A DNA stretch of 64,000 bases. Origin: Ignavibacteriaceae bacterium (GTDB lineage Bacteria; Bacteroidota; Ignavibacteria; Ignavibacteriales; Ignavibacteriaceae). The DNA lies in contig JACZKK010000200.1 of assembly GCA_014860115.1 (NCBI GenBank), positions 17,384 through 81,383 of the forward strand. Reading direction: 5' to 3'. Each line of letters opens with the position of its first letter. Positions within the stretch are counted from its first letter, which is position 1. Of this stretch, positions 35,072-43,859 are shown piece by piece. The notes beneath the pieces are model-generated. The model was not told where the DNA came from. It was given only the letters and a program-made list of their open reading frames with translations, and made no database searches. A program made the translations under genes and the position numbers.

Positions 35072-38000
35072 TCAATCTACCTCCTGTATTCTACAGATTT
35101 TCTTAAAGTCGCAGTAACGGCAGACTTTCGCTTCCCGGTTCTTTAAAGTAGATAGATGAAACTTCCCTAGCGAAATAGCTCCGGTAAATTTATCAACCAT
35201 CTCCAAACAAATTTTTATCATCTCTTCAGCGGCATCGATTTCTTCTTTTAGGTCCTCTGTTTTTGATCTACGGCTTTGTAAGCTGATGCTCTTCTTGCCA
35301 AAATCTTTCTCATTGTATTTCAGAGAGAATATCTGTGCATCAGCAGGGCTGTATTCCAAACCAAGTTCTCTTTTAATTAATTCTTTAGCAGCAAAAAGAT
35401 ACAGAGGCAATTGTAAAGAAATTCCGGTTGCAAGTTCTTCTGCAGTGGGTTTTGTACCGCCAAGCTTGTAGTCAATTACTTTAAGAGTTTTTTCTGATTC
35501 ATTTATATCAATCCTGTCTATCTTCCCTTTCAGTTTTACACTGCCGGCAGTGACTACTTCCTTAAATTTTTTAGCATATTTTTCTTCGTGCTTTACTTTG
35601 CCATAGCTTAATTCAAAAAAAGAAGGAACATAGCCGCTGTCATTCTTTCTTTCCTCTTCAAGAAATTTGTATAGAAGTGACTGAGCTCTTCTGCCATTAA
35701 TGCCAAGCAGCTTCTCACGTTCGTAAAATGAAAATTCCGGATTGAGATTCAGTTCATCAAATCTTCTCTCAGCAATTTTAAAAAGCAAAATTTCCGCTGA
35801 TTTAAAATCTTCGTCACTACAATTAGAAAGAACAATCCCCTTCTCTTTCAGCCCTGCCTGTCCGACAGACAGGTTGGTATAAAATTCATAAAGTATTGAG
35901 TGAATGAGACTTCCGTACTCAAAGGCTTCAAGTTCTTCTACCGGTTCAGCAATAGTTTCTAGTCTGAGCACATTCTCAACAAAATATTTGTATGGACATT
36001 TTGCATAATTTTCAAGCTGCGTAGCTGAAAACTCCCCTTCCGAAATTTCACTCAGCTTATTTTTTAATTCCTCTGAAATATCCTTCGAAACAAAACCTGT
36101 AAACTCCGACTCACTGAAAGGTTCTTCCATTCTCTTTTTGTCAATCTCAATTGCGCGGCTGATTCCGTCAATATCAATATTAATTTCTTCCGAAAATTCT
36201 AACTCTTTTCTCTGTTCTGAAGAAAGCCTGCCGAGCAGTTCAAGAAGCTCTTCTTTCGAATAAATCTCATTATTGAAATCCTCTTTATTAATTTTTTTTG
36301 TGTCAAAGAGTAAGTTAAAATCCTGCAAAAAGCTTGATTGAACAAGATCTCGCTTTCCATCAGTCTGAGGATAAGAGAGATATAATTTTTTCTTCCAGGA
36401 ACATAAAGCTTGATAGAACAAATATCTTTGTTCCACCTGATGCTGCACCTCTTCTCTTGCAAATGAACCCGAAAAGAAAATTTCAGGCGTAAATCTGGTT
36501 GGTAAATCACCATCATTTAATCCGCCGATGAAAAGATAATCAAAACTAAGTCCGCGAATTTCATTCAAGGTTGTGATCTGCACTCCATATCCGGGCTTTT
36601 CGGGGATGTTATATCGTGTAAAAGCCGTAGTAGTTCTTAATTGATTAAGATAAAAATGAAGCGGAAACTTTTCCTCACTGCCATATTCAAGCCTGATAAG
36701 ATTAGTTATTTCATCAATCACCGAAATAAAAGTATTTAAAGCAATTGCATCATTTTCAACAACTTCTGAAGGGGCCTTGAGTAGATTCGCAGGAAAGTCA
36801 AGTGAGTAAATCAACGATAAAATATTCTCGCGGAATTCATCGGTAGTAAGTTTTTGAGAGAATGGTTTGAGATAGAAATTTATCTTTTTAAAATCAGTTA
36901 TTGCCGTTTCATACAATTGAATATTTTCTCGCTTATTATTTGAATGTTCACCCGTTGATGAGAGTTCGGAAATCTTAGCCTTTAGTTTATTCAGCCAGTT
37001 ATTATAGCCTGAAACAATTTTCAGTTCAACAGAAGTCTTCAGCAGATTTGAGATATCAATTCCCATTTTACCCAGAAAACCACTGCTGAAAACCCGGAAA
37101 ATATTTTTGAAGTAAAAATCATTCTCGAGAATTTCAAGCAGACCAAGCAGAGTTTTTACTGGAGGTGAGGTGCTTAGCGAAAATCTATCAGTAAGATTGA
37201 AAGGAATCCCATAAACATTAAATCTATCCCTGATTATCGCTGAATAGTTTCCAATCAGGTTAAACACGATGCAAATTCTTTCTGATTCAACTTTATCATT
37301 TAATAACATCCTCTTTATTTCTTTTGCTATAAGTTCAATTTCTACTTCTCTGCTGGAAGAATCTACCTGCGTAATGAAATCCTGAAAAGAAGTTTCCTTT
37401 TTCTCCTGAGATTTTAATGAAAGTTTTTCCCTGACAATGTTTAGAAATTTAGATTGAGTACTTGGCGAAATATCTTTTACTTCCTTAAAGCCCTTTGCTT
37501 CCAAACGATCGTGACAGGAATTCAGGTGAGAAAAAACTGCCGGGTTGTATTTGTAGTAGTCGAATGCTACGAAAAGTTCAACTCCAATTATTTCAGAAAC
37601 AGAATTGATTATTTCAACTTCAGGCATTGTGAACTCGTCAAAACCATTTACCAATACAAATTGAGCGGCCGGGTAGATAAAATTGAAAGCTTCATTAAAT
37701 AATTTTTTCTCTTTCCTGTTAAGCGATGAATAGATATCACCTGTTTCCCTGAAGTTATTTCCGATGAGAGTCCTTTGATAATCTTCAAATACATTAGAAA
37801 TGTCAAGCGCTTTCAACTTTTCACTGCCGGATAAATTTTCCGCTTCCTCTTTCAATCGTTCCGGAGTGATACCGTGTCGTTTGTATTCTGAGATAGCATT
37901 CTTTACGCGCTCAAGTGTGCCGAAGGGGATTTGATTTTTATACTGAGAGAAGTATTTCAGCTTAATTCTGTTAAAACTATGGTTGAGGAGAAGAACTGCT

Positions 38001-38254
38001 GCCTCTTCACTTATCAGGTTCACTTTTCCTTCTATTTCTGTAAGGAGCTTTTCTGCAAACGAACCAATAGTTTCTATTTTTAATCCTGACAGTGATTTAC
38101 CCGGACTCAGGGAAATAAGTTCGCGAGTTAGATACCGGATTTTTCTTTTTGTGGGAACGATGAAGAGTACTTCACTAATTTTATTTTTACTGAGCTTATC
38201 GTTAATAAGAAAATCAATATCAATCTGATCTATTTTTTGCTTTGTAAGAATCAT
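35072..38254 (-). CDS. AddB-like PD-(D/E)XK nuclease with iron-sulfur cluster
   Basis: A protein of 1060 aa resembling the AddB subunit of the AddAB helicase-nuclease, which resects double-strand breaks. The N-terminal half is helicase-like ('VLFIVPTKRKIRYLTREL') without a clear Walker A. The C-terminal nuclease has 'GSLIHSILYEFY', 'KGKIDRID' and 'LKVIDYKLGG', the D...D-x-K signature, and 'LQLPLYLFAA'. The cysteines 'YAKCPYKYF' and 'CRYCDFKKIC' fit the AddB Fe-S cluster. No addA/UvrD-like gene is adjacent. Residues ~794-800 ('NLSVGQAGL') are encoded by a copy of the palindromic core at 35853-35873. Confidence 0.85.
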   Translation of the reverse strand: MILTKQKIDQIDIDFLINDKLSKNKISEVLFIVPTKRKIRYLTRELISLSPGKSLSGLKIETIGSFAEKLLTEIEGKVNLISEEAAVLLLNHSFNRIKLKYFSQYKNQIPFGTLERVKNAISEYKRHGITPERLKEEAENLSGSEKLKALDISNVFEDYQRTLIGNNFRETGDIYSSLNRKEKKLFNEAFNFIYPAAQFVLVNGFDEFTMPEVEIINSVSEIIGVELFVAFDYYKYNPAVFSHLNSCHDRLEAKGFKEVKDISPSTQSKFLNIVREKLSLKSQEKKETSFQDFITQVDSSSREVEIELIAKEIKRMLLNDKVESERICIVFNLIGNYSAIIRDRFNVYGIPFNLTDRFSLSTSPPVKTLLGLLEILENDFYFKNIFRVFSSGFLGKMGIDISNLLKTSVELKIVSGYNNWLNKLKAKISELSSTGEHSNNKRENIQLYETAITDFKKINFYLKPFSQKLTTDEFRENILSLIYSLDFPANLLKAPSEVVENDAIALNTFISVIDEITNLIRLEYGSEEKFPLHFYLNQLRTTTAFTRYNIPEKPGYGVQITTLNEIRGLSFDYLFIGGLNDGDLPTRFTPEIFFSGSFAREEVQHQVEQRYLFYQALCSWKKKLYLSYPQTDGKRDLVQSSFLQDFNLLFDTKKINKEDFNNEIYSKEELLELLGRLSSEQRKELEFSEEINIDIDGISRAIEIDKKRMEEPFSESEFTGFVSKDISEELKNKLSEISEGEFSATQLENYAKCPYKYFVENVLRLETIAEPVEELEAFEYGSLIHSILYEFYTNLSVGQAGLKEKGIVLSNCSDEDFKSAEILLFKIAERRFDELNLNPEFSFYEREKLLGINGRRAQSLLYKFLEEERKNDSGYVPSFFELSYGKVKHEEKYAKKFKEVVTAGSVKLKGKIDRIDINESEKTLKVIDYKLGGTKPTAEELATGISLQLPLYLFAAKELIKRELGLEYSPADAQIFSLKYNEKDFGKKSISLQSRRSKTEDLKEEIDAAEEMIKICLEMVDKFTGAISLGKFHLSTLKNREAKVCRYCDFKKICRIQEVD
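35853..35873. repeat. Palindromic core family copy 3, in frame in nuclease gene
   Basis: The minus strand reads CCTGTCTGTCGGACAGGCAG plus G, matching the core of copies 1 and 2 with one extra base. It has no outer arms. It is translated as 'LSVGQAG' in the AddB-like protein, the same frame used in copy 2 ('LSADKAG'). Confidence 0.75.
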
Positions 38255-38374
38255 TCCGATCTTAGGAAATAAATTGTTTTGTTTTAAGAATATATTTCAG
38301 CTTTAAGCCCAGCAATTATGCTATTGATTCTGATAAAAGGTTGATTATTTTAGACATAGAAATTTAAAGATAAT

Positions 38375-39019
38375 ATGCGACGATTAATATTTTTAATATT
38401 GTTTATAATTCCAACATCTTTGCTCTTTTCACAGGAAATTGGTGAGCTTGTACCTCCCAAATCACCATTGATTTTTCCGCCGAATGCCTGGGGTTTTGAT
38501 TTAATGATTGGTGAGAGCGGTTTCGGATTTGGCGGATTTTACAGGAAACAACTAAGCACAAAGTTCACTCTATTTGGGGATATTTCGATTTCTGAAGCCA
38601 AAGATGAAAGAGAGATTGAATACATTGATATCTATGGACAAACATTCACTATCGGAAAACAGAACCGTGTGTTCCAGATTCCCGTGACCTTCGGCGCGCA
38701 ATTCCGCTTATTTGAAAATGAACTTACAGATAATCTCCGTCCTTACATTAATGCAGGCGTTGGACCAACAATTGCATTAACAACTCCGTATGCAGAAGAA
38801 TTTTTCAGAGCATTTTCTTATTCACAGACACATTATGCAGTTGGCGGATATGCGGGCTTTGGAGCAAACTTCGGTTTGGATCAAAAGAGTCTTATCGGAA
38901 TAAACGTCCGATATTATTACACACAATTTCTTGATGAAGGTGTCGAGATTTTAAAAGACCGATATAAAAGTGCATTAAGCGGTTTCTACATCACGTTGAA
39001 TTTTGGATTTATGTATTAG
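38375..39019 (+). CDS. Secreted outer-membrane beta-barrel-like protein
   Basis: A protein of 214 aa with a signal peptide 'LIFLILFIIPTSLLFSQ' and a pattern of alternating hydrophobic strands rich in Gly and aromatics ('GFGGFYRKQLSTKFTLFGDI', 'HYAVGGYAGFGANFG'). The last residue is aromatic ('NFGFMY'), as in outer-membrane barrels recognised by BAM. It fits the OmpW/OmpA-like eight-stranded type but matches no family by name. It lies 120 bp from the divergent nuclease gene. Confidence 0.7.
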   Translation: MRRLIFLILFIIPTSLLFSQEIGELVPPKSPLIFPPNAWGFDLMIGESGFGFGGFYRKQLSTKFTLFGDISISEAKDEREIEYIDIYGQTFTIGKQNRVFQIPVTFGAQFRLFENELTDNLRPYINAGVGPTIALTTPYAEEFFRAFSYSQTHYAVGGYAGFGANFGLDQKSLIGINVRYYYTQFLDEGVEILKDRYKSALSGFYITLNFGFMY

Positions 39020-39052
39020 ACCTAAATCCCAATTAAATGACAAATCCCCAAT

Positions 39053-39595
39053 TCACTTCTTCCACTTAATCGTACAGCCAATTGTAAAAGTCTCAGGGAC
39101 TGAAATTTCCTTTCCTGCAATCAGTTCATTCAATGCATTTCTTAAATAATGATTCTGCACTTTGCCTGGTTCCTGCCAGTTGTCATCAATCTTCCCGTGA
39201 AAAGCTAATTTTCTTTCTCTGCCAAAAAGAAAAATCTCGGGTGTATGTGTCGCATCATAAGCATGGGCAACAGATTGATCATCATCTCTTAAGTACAGAA
39301 AATTAAAATTCTGTTCGGTGGCACGCTTATTCATATTTTCAAAGCTGTCTTCTGGATAACCCTTATCTTCATTAGAATTGATTGCAACAACCGAAACTCC
39401 CTTGCTGTCATAATCAGTTTGTATCTGTTTAATCCTGTCTTCATAAGCCTGAACGTAAGGACAGTGGTTACAGCTAAAAATTACAATCAATGCTCTTTTA
39501 TCGGCAAAGAAACTAAGTGAATACTTTTTCCCATCAACACCCATCAAATTAAAATCAGGCGCAGGCGAACCAATTTTCAAATTATTTGTAGCCAA
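39053..39595 (-). CDS. Thioredoxin-fold / AhpC-TSA family protein
   Basis: A redox protein of about 180 aa with the thioredoxin-like start 'KIGSPAPDFNLMGVDGKKYS' and active-site 'FSCNHCPYVQAYEDR' (C-x-x-C). Later 'HTPEIFLFG' carries the cis-Pro. This is the cytosolic 'thioredoxin family protein' type found next to unrelated genes. The start is probably TTG 39595, because 'GGGAGA' lies 8 bp upstream; the longer GTG at 39631 has no ribosome-binding site. The substrate is unknown. Confidence 0.88.
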   Translation of the reverse strand: MATNNLKIGSPAPDFNLMGVDGKKYSLSFFADKRALIVIFSCNHCPYVQAYEDRIKQIQTDYDSKGVSVVAINSNEDKGYPEDSFENMNKRATEQNFNFLYLRDDDQSVAHAYDATHTPEIFLFGRERKLAFHGKIDDNWQEPGKVQNHYLRNALNELIAGKEISVPETFTIGCTIKWKK

Positions 39596-39656
39596 GATAA
39601 AATCTCCCTTCCACTTTTTAGTAAATAACACATCTAATAATTAAATTAAAATCGTT

Positions 39657-41156
39657 ATGAAAAAATCTCTTTTCAATAATAGCTGGAAATCGCTTCGAAT
39701 ACTACTTTTTACAATCTTATTATTAGGAAACATAATGGCACAGGAAAAACAAATTGCCTGGGATCTCTATCACTCATACGAAAACTTTAAAGAAAAAAGT
39801 TTAACTAACCGACGATTCAAACATTCTGACATTGTTCCGTTAATCGAACAATTAAAAAATAAAAGGAATTTCAAGGTGGATAAAGTCGGTAAATCAGTCG
39901 AGGGAAGAGATATTTATTTAATTTCAATAGGAAGCGGTGAGATAAAAGTTTTTCTGTGGTCACAAATGCATGGCGATGAACCAACAGCCACCGCAGCTTT
40001 ATTCGATATGTTCAACTTTTTTTCTGATGATAGCGCTTTCCCGGAATTCAAAAAATTTCTTCTCTCAAATCTGAGCATTTATATTATTCCTATGGTGAAT
40101 CCCGATGGTGCAGAAGAATTCCAGCGTAGAAATATTGTTGAGATTGATTTGAACCGTGATGTTTTAAGGCAACAAACTCCCGAAGCAAAAATTTTGAAAG
40201 AAGTTTTTGACAGTCTAAAAGCCGATTTCGGTTTTAACCTCCACGATCAAGGAAGAGATTATTCAGCAGGAAATTCGATCAATCCCGCTTCGATATCATT
40301 TCTTGCACCTGCACCGGATTATGACAAAACTCTCACACCTCCAAGAGAAAATGCCATGAAACTTATTGGGAATTTGGTCTCAGTTTTAAATGAATTCATT
40401 CCCGGGCATATCGCTAAATATTCCGATGACTATGAGCCGCGGGCATTCGGAGATAATTTTACTAAATGGGGAACGGCAACTGTTCTGCTTGAAAGCGGCG
40501 GCTGGCGTGGTGATCGCGAGAAACAATTCCTTAAAAAAATAAATTACATTACGATTCTCTCTGCATTAAACAGCATTGCTAGTGGAAGTTATGCAAATAC
40601 AAATTTAAATGTCTATGAATCCATTCCACAAAATGAAAAATTTATGATGGATTTAATTCTGCGAAATCTAAAAATTAAAAGAGATAATATCGAGTATGTT
40701 ATTGATATAGGTATAAACTACGATGAAGTAAATCTAAAAGACGCAAAAGATTTTTATCTTAAAGCGAAAATCGAGGACGTAGGTGATCTCTCCGTTTTTG
40801 CTGGTTATGAGGAATTTGATTTTTCGGAATATACTGTCGAGCCCGGAAAAACTAAACCTGAGCCATATCTTTCACTCGAAGAATTAGAAAAAATAAATCC
40901 GTCTCAACTCTACAATGAAGGATACACAAATCTCATTTTGGACGATGAAAGTTTTCAGGGTGAATATTCTCATCTTCCGTTCAACATAATTTTTAATGGC
41001 AAAAAAGTTTCAGAAGTTAACGTTAAACCAGAGGAATCTCCAAATTTTATAATAAGAAAAAATGATGAGGTTCTGTATGCTGTTGTCAATGGGTTTTTGA
41101 TTGATATCAAAAAAGTTGATAGTTGGGATGGGAATTCAATAGTTTACGGGAAGTAG
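39657..41156 (+). CDS. M14 family zinc carboxypeptidase, secreted
   Basis: A secreted peptidase of 499 aa. The signal segment is 'LRILLFTILLLGNIMAQ'. Zinc ligands are His105 and Glu108 in 'MHGDEPTA' and His196 in 'NLHDQGRDY', with the catalytic Glu279 in 'LLESGGWRG', so the active site is complete. It ends without a T9SS tail. A ~190-residue C-terminal beta region of unknown role follows. It probably trims peptides in the periplasm, together with the M1/M12B secreted peptidases. Confidence 0.9.
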   Translation: MKKSLFNNSWKSLRILLFTILLLGNIMAQEKQIAWDLYHSYENFKEKSLTNRRFKHSDIVPLIEQLKNKRNFKVDKVGKSVEGRDIYLISIGSGEIKVFLWSQMHGDEPTATAALFDMFNFFSDDSAFPEFKKFLLSNLSIYIIPMVNPDGAEEFQRRNIVEIDLNRDVLRQQTPEAKILKEVFDSLKADFGFNLHDQGRDYSAGNSINPASISFLAPAPDYDKTLTPPRENAMKLIGNLVSVLNEFIPGHIAKYSDDYEPRAFGDNFTKWGTATVLLESGGWRGDREKQFLKKINYITILSALNSIASGSYANTNLNVYESIPQNEKFMMDLILRNLKIKRDNIEYVIDIGINYDEVNLKDAKDFYLKAKIEDVGDLSVFAGYEEFDFSEYTVEPGKTKPEPYLSLEELEKINPSQLYNEGYTNLILDDESFQGEYSHLPFNIIFNGKKVSEVNVKPEESPNFIIRKNDEVLYAVVNGFLIDIKKVDSWDGNSIVYGK

Positions 41157-41167
41157 GTAATTTATAA

Positions 41168-42001
41168 ATGTCGCATCAATCATTAAGAGAAAGATTTAAT
41201 ACAAGCAAAGAGGAATTGGCAAAGCTTGGTTCAGAATTTAATTCTGAAGCGCTCCCACTCTTGGACAAACTCTACAATACTTCCTTTTGGATACTATTGA
41301 ATAAAAGGGGAGCAAAAAAAATAATCAGGCAAACATTTTACGAAGCAATTGAAAATTGTGATATAACTAAAAACTTTGCTGATTGGTATAGTTGGATTCA
41401 CCGAATCTGGATGAGAGAAATTCATGAGTTTTATTCTGACAAAGAAAATGACAAACAAACTGTTTTTGATTTTATAGATCATACAAAAGTGGAATTAAAT
41501 AATGTTGAGGATTTCTTCAACTCAAGGTTACCAGAAGATAAATTAATGAAATCTCTCGAACATCTACCAGCTGTTCTCCGTATTCCGATGATAATGAAAG
41601 AGATTCATTCGCTCGATTACGAAATCATTTCTGATTTGATAGATGTTCCCGTTGGAGTAATCGCAACAAGGATTTACCGGGCTAGAAAATTATTATATCT
41701 TTTTATGAAAGGCGATTTTAATTATGAAGAGCAAAAAAGATTAGGAACCCAGCAAGGTTCTTCAAAGCTAATTTTTGAGCTCAGGCAATCTGCACTATTA
41801 GTCGATGACGAATTAAGTCTCGAACAAAAAGCTGTTTTTAATGAATCAACCACTAATAGTAATTTGTTTAAAGCCGAGACTTTGATCCAGAGCGAAATTA
41901 AAAAGCTTTTCAGCAGTATATCTCCACATAATCAGGCAATTGAAAGAATGAGAGCCAAAATCGAAAGAAAAGCTAATAAAAGATTCGGGAAACGAGATTA
42001 G
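41168..42001 (+). CDS. Sigma-70-family factor with anti-sigma-like C-terminal region
   Basis: A protein of 277 aa. Residues ~30-100 resemble sigma region 2 ('GAKKIIRQTFYEAIENC', 'WYSWIHRIWMREI'), and residues ~125-180 resemble region 4 ('LPAVLRIPMIMKEIHSL' to 'VIATRIYRARKLLYLFM'). After region 4 comes 'QSALLVDDELSLEQKAVF', which looks like the start of a zinc-binding anti-sigma domain but has no Cys or His ligands. The region 2 promoter-melting helix is weakly conserved. It starts 11 bp after the M14 gene. A repurposed or self-inhibited ECF factor is inferred. Confidence 0.7.
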   Translation: MSHQSLRERFNTSKEELAKLGSEFNSEALPLLDKLYNTSFWILLNKRGAKKIIRQTFYEAIENCDITKNFADWYSWIHRIWMREIHEFYSDKENDKQTVFDFIDHTKVELNNVEDFFNSRLPEDKLMKSLEHLPAVLRIPMIMKEIHSLDYEIISDLIDVPVGVIATRIYRARKLLYLFMKGDFNYEEQKRLGTQQGSSKLIFELRQSALLVDDELSLEQKAVFNESTTNSNLFKAETLIQSEIKKLFSSISPHNQAIERMRAKIERKANKRFGKRD

Positions 42002-42112
42002 TTCAACAAATTCCCAAACCCCACTCATTATGCAGCGATTCTCTTACGAACGCTGATTTCTTATAATAAATCAAACTTTTTATCTGAACCTGAATTACTA
42101 CACACGAAAAAT

Positions 42113-42141
42113 TTGACTCTAGGAGAGGTTAGCGTTAAATT
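42113..42141 (+). promoter_or_regulatory. Putative sigma70-type promoter for zinc-ribbon/rpsU operon
   Basis: TTGACT and TAAATT separated by exactly 17 bp, 29 bp before the ATG at 42170. Bacteroidota often use a different promoter consensus, so this is a suggestion only. Confidence 0.3.
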
Positions 42142-42169
42142 AGTGTCCTGAATTAAAAAAGAGTTAGTT

Positions 42170-42562
42170 ATGGCAAGGATAAAAAATATAGAAGCGTTTT
42201 GTAACTCGTGCGGTACGGTACAGAAAATGGAAATCACTAGCAGCGTGACCGGCGAAGAATCAGAATATAAAAAGTGGGCGAAATGTAAATCCTGTAAACA
42301 GGTGATGCTTGTAGATATCAGTGATATTATTAAAAGCAATAGCGCCACATTAGAGGGAATTGAAAATGAAGAGTGTAAAAAGTATTCGCCTTTAAGCACT
42401 TTTGAAATCGGAGAAACAATATATCACGAAAATTGGGATGACTTTGGGAGAGTAGTTTCCAAAGAAACGCTTACAAACGGTAAAAGCTCAATTTCAGTTG
42501 ATTTTCAAAAATCAGGTTTAAAAAAACTTATCGAATCATTAAATAACCAAGAAGCGAGGTGA
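42170..42562 (+). CDS. Zinc-ribbon protein upstream of rpsU, unknown
   Basis: A protein of 130 aa. An N-terminal ribbon has two CxxC pairs, 'FCNSCGTVQ' and 'AKCKSCKQVM', spaced for one zinc. The C-terminal half reads 'IGETIYHENWDDFGRVVSKE', a small beta-barrel pattern like the CarD/UvrD-type Tudor domain ('F-x-G-x-x-V-x-H...G-x-G-x-V'). It ends 6 bp before rpsU, so it is probably cotranscribed with ribosomal protein S21 and may act in RNA or transcription. No named family is recognised. Confidence 0.75.
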   Translation: MARIKNIEAFCNSCGTVQKMEITSSVTGEESEYKKWAKCKSCKQVMLVDISDIIKSNSATLEGIENEECKKYSPLSTFEIGETIYHENWDDFGRVVSKETLTNGKSSISVDFQKSGLKKLIESLNNQEAR

Positions 42563-42568
42563 AATAAT

Positions 42569-42757
42569 TTGGTTGGCATATCAGTCGGTGAAAATGAATC
42601 CATTGATAAAGCTTTAAGACGTTTCAAGAAGAAATACGAGAGATCAGGAATTCTTAAGGAATATAAAAAACGAACTTTCTTTGTAAAACCTTCAGTTAAA
42701 AAGCGAATGGAAAAAATTAAGGCCACCCGGCGCGCTCAGCGATCCGATGAATTTTAA
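42569..42757 (+). CDS. rpsU: 30S ribosomal protein S21
   Basis: A protein of 62 aa. 'GENESIDKALRRFKKKYERS' and 'KKRTFFVKPSVKKR' are the family hallmarks, with a very basic C-terminal helix. The start is TTG 42569 with 'GAGGTGA' seven bases before it. S21 helps pair the Shine-Dalgarno sequence with 16S rRNA during initiation. A terminator follows 10 bp after the stop. Confidence 0.95.
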   Translation: MVGISVGENESIDKALRRFKKKYERSGILKEYKKRTFFVKPSVKKRMEKIKATRRAQRSDEF

Positions 42758-42766
42758 TTTTAGAAG

Positions 42767-42788
42767 CCCCTCACTTGAGGGGTTTTTT
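42767..42788 (+). terminator. Rho-independent terminator after rpsU
   Basis: CCCCTC-ACTT-GAGGGG followed by TTTTTT. Confidence 0.9.
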
Positions 42789-42849
42789 AGGACATGAGAT
42801 ATTGAAGTTCCAAGAGAGCGACATTAGTTAAAATTATCTCACGTCCTAA

Positions 42850-43701
42850 TTATCTGAGATGTAAAACCGGTTCTATAACTTTTGGTTCTTTTTCTTTTGA
42901 ATAATATTTTTTTAGATGCTTTATTATTGCATCGTAAGCTTCATCAATCGTATCGCACATCGTGAATAAACTTAAATCAGATTTACTAATCATACCAAGT
43001 TCTACAAGTGCATCGAAGTTTATTATTTTACTCCAGTACTTTCTGTCATAAATAATCACTGCAAGTTTTTTTCTCAATTTTGCCGTTTGAATAAGAGTCA
43101 TTATTTCAAACATCTCATCCATAGTACCAAACCCACCGGGAAAAACTACTAGTGCTTTTGAGAGGTATGCAAACCAGAATTTACGCATGAAGAAATAGTG
43201 AAACTCGAAACTCAAATCAGGTGTAACATAATTGTTGACAAATTGCTCAAATGGTATACTAATATTCAATCCTATCGAATAACCTCCAGCTTTCTTTGCT
43301 CCTTTATTTGCCGCTTCCATTATGCCGGGACCTCCTCCTGTACAAACGATAAACCTGTTAGCGCTAGTTTCAAGATTCATCGACCACTCCGTTAATCTTT
43401 TCGAGAGTTCGACGGCATCTTCGTAATATCTTGACATATCTAGATAAAGTTGTGCCTCTCGGAGTTTCTTAGCAAAATTTTCAATCTGTTTTGGGTTTGA
43501 GGCTTTAATTGCGTTGTATTCTCTCAGTGCATCTCTTCGTGCTTTGAGTCTTGCAGAGCCAAAGAACACAATAGTATCCATCACTTTGAATTTTTTAAAT
43601 TTACTCTTCGGCTGAAGGTATTCTGTTATCATCCTGATCGTTCTTCCATCGGATGAATTAAGAAAATCCACATCCTGATAAGCTTTGACTGGCTTTTTCA
43701 T
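42850..43701 (-). CDS. LOG family protein (TIGR00730-type)
   Basis: A Rossmann-fold protein of 283 aa. 'TGGGPGIMEAANKGA' and 'PGGFGTMDEMFE' are the signatures of LOG proteins, which hydrolyse nucleotide 5'-monophosphates of cytokinin type or act as general nucleosidases. The N-terminal extension (~85 residues) and 'RYYEDAVELSKRL' match the longer bacterial subtype often misannotated as lysine decarboxylase. The real substrate is uncertain. It faces dacB divergently, with 158 bp between. Confidence 0.9.
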   Translation of the reverse strand: MKKPVKAYQDVDFLNSSDGRTIRMITEYLQPKSKFKKFKVMDTIVFFGSARLKARRDALREYNAIKASNPKQIENFAKKLREAQLYLDMSRYYEDAVELSKRLTEWSMNLETSANRFIVCTGGGPGIMEAANKGAKKAGGYSIGLNISIPFEQFVNNYVTPDLSFEFHYFFMRKFWFAYLSKALVVFPGGFGTMDEMFEIMTLIQTAKLRKKLAVIIYDRKYWSKIINFDALVELGMISKSDLSLFTMCDTIDEAYDAIIKHLKKYYSKEKEPKVIEPVLHLR

Positions 43702-43859
43702 TTGACCTTTTAAATTTTATTTTTTAATAATCTATTGAATGTTTAAGGATAGAATGATTTATTTGTAGGGAATAATTATTTCTACTTTTAACAAATGTAA
43801 TATAAATATATTGTTGTTCATTCTCATTTCAATTTAGATTAAAATACTAAAATTAATCA

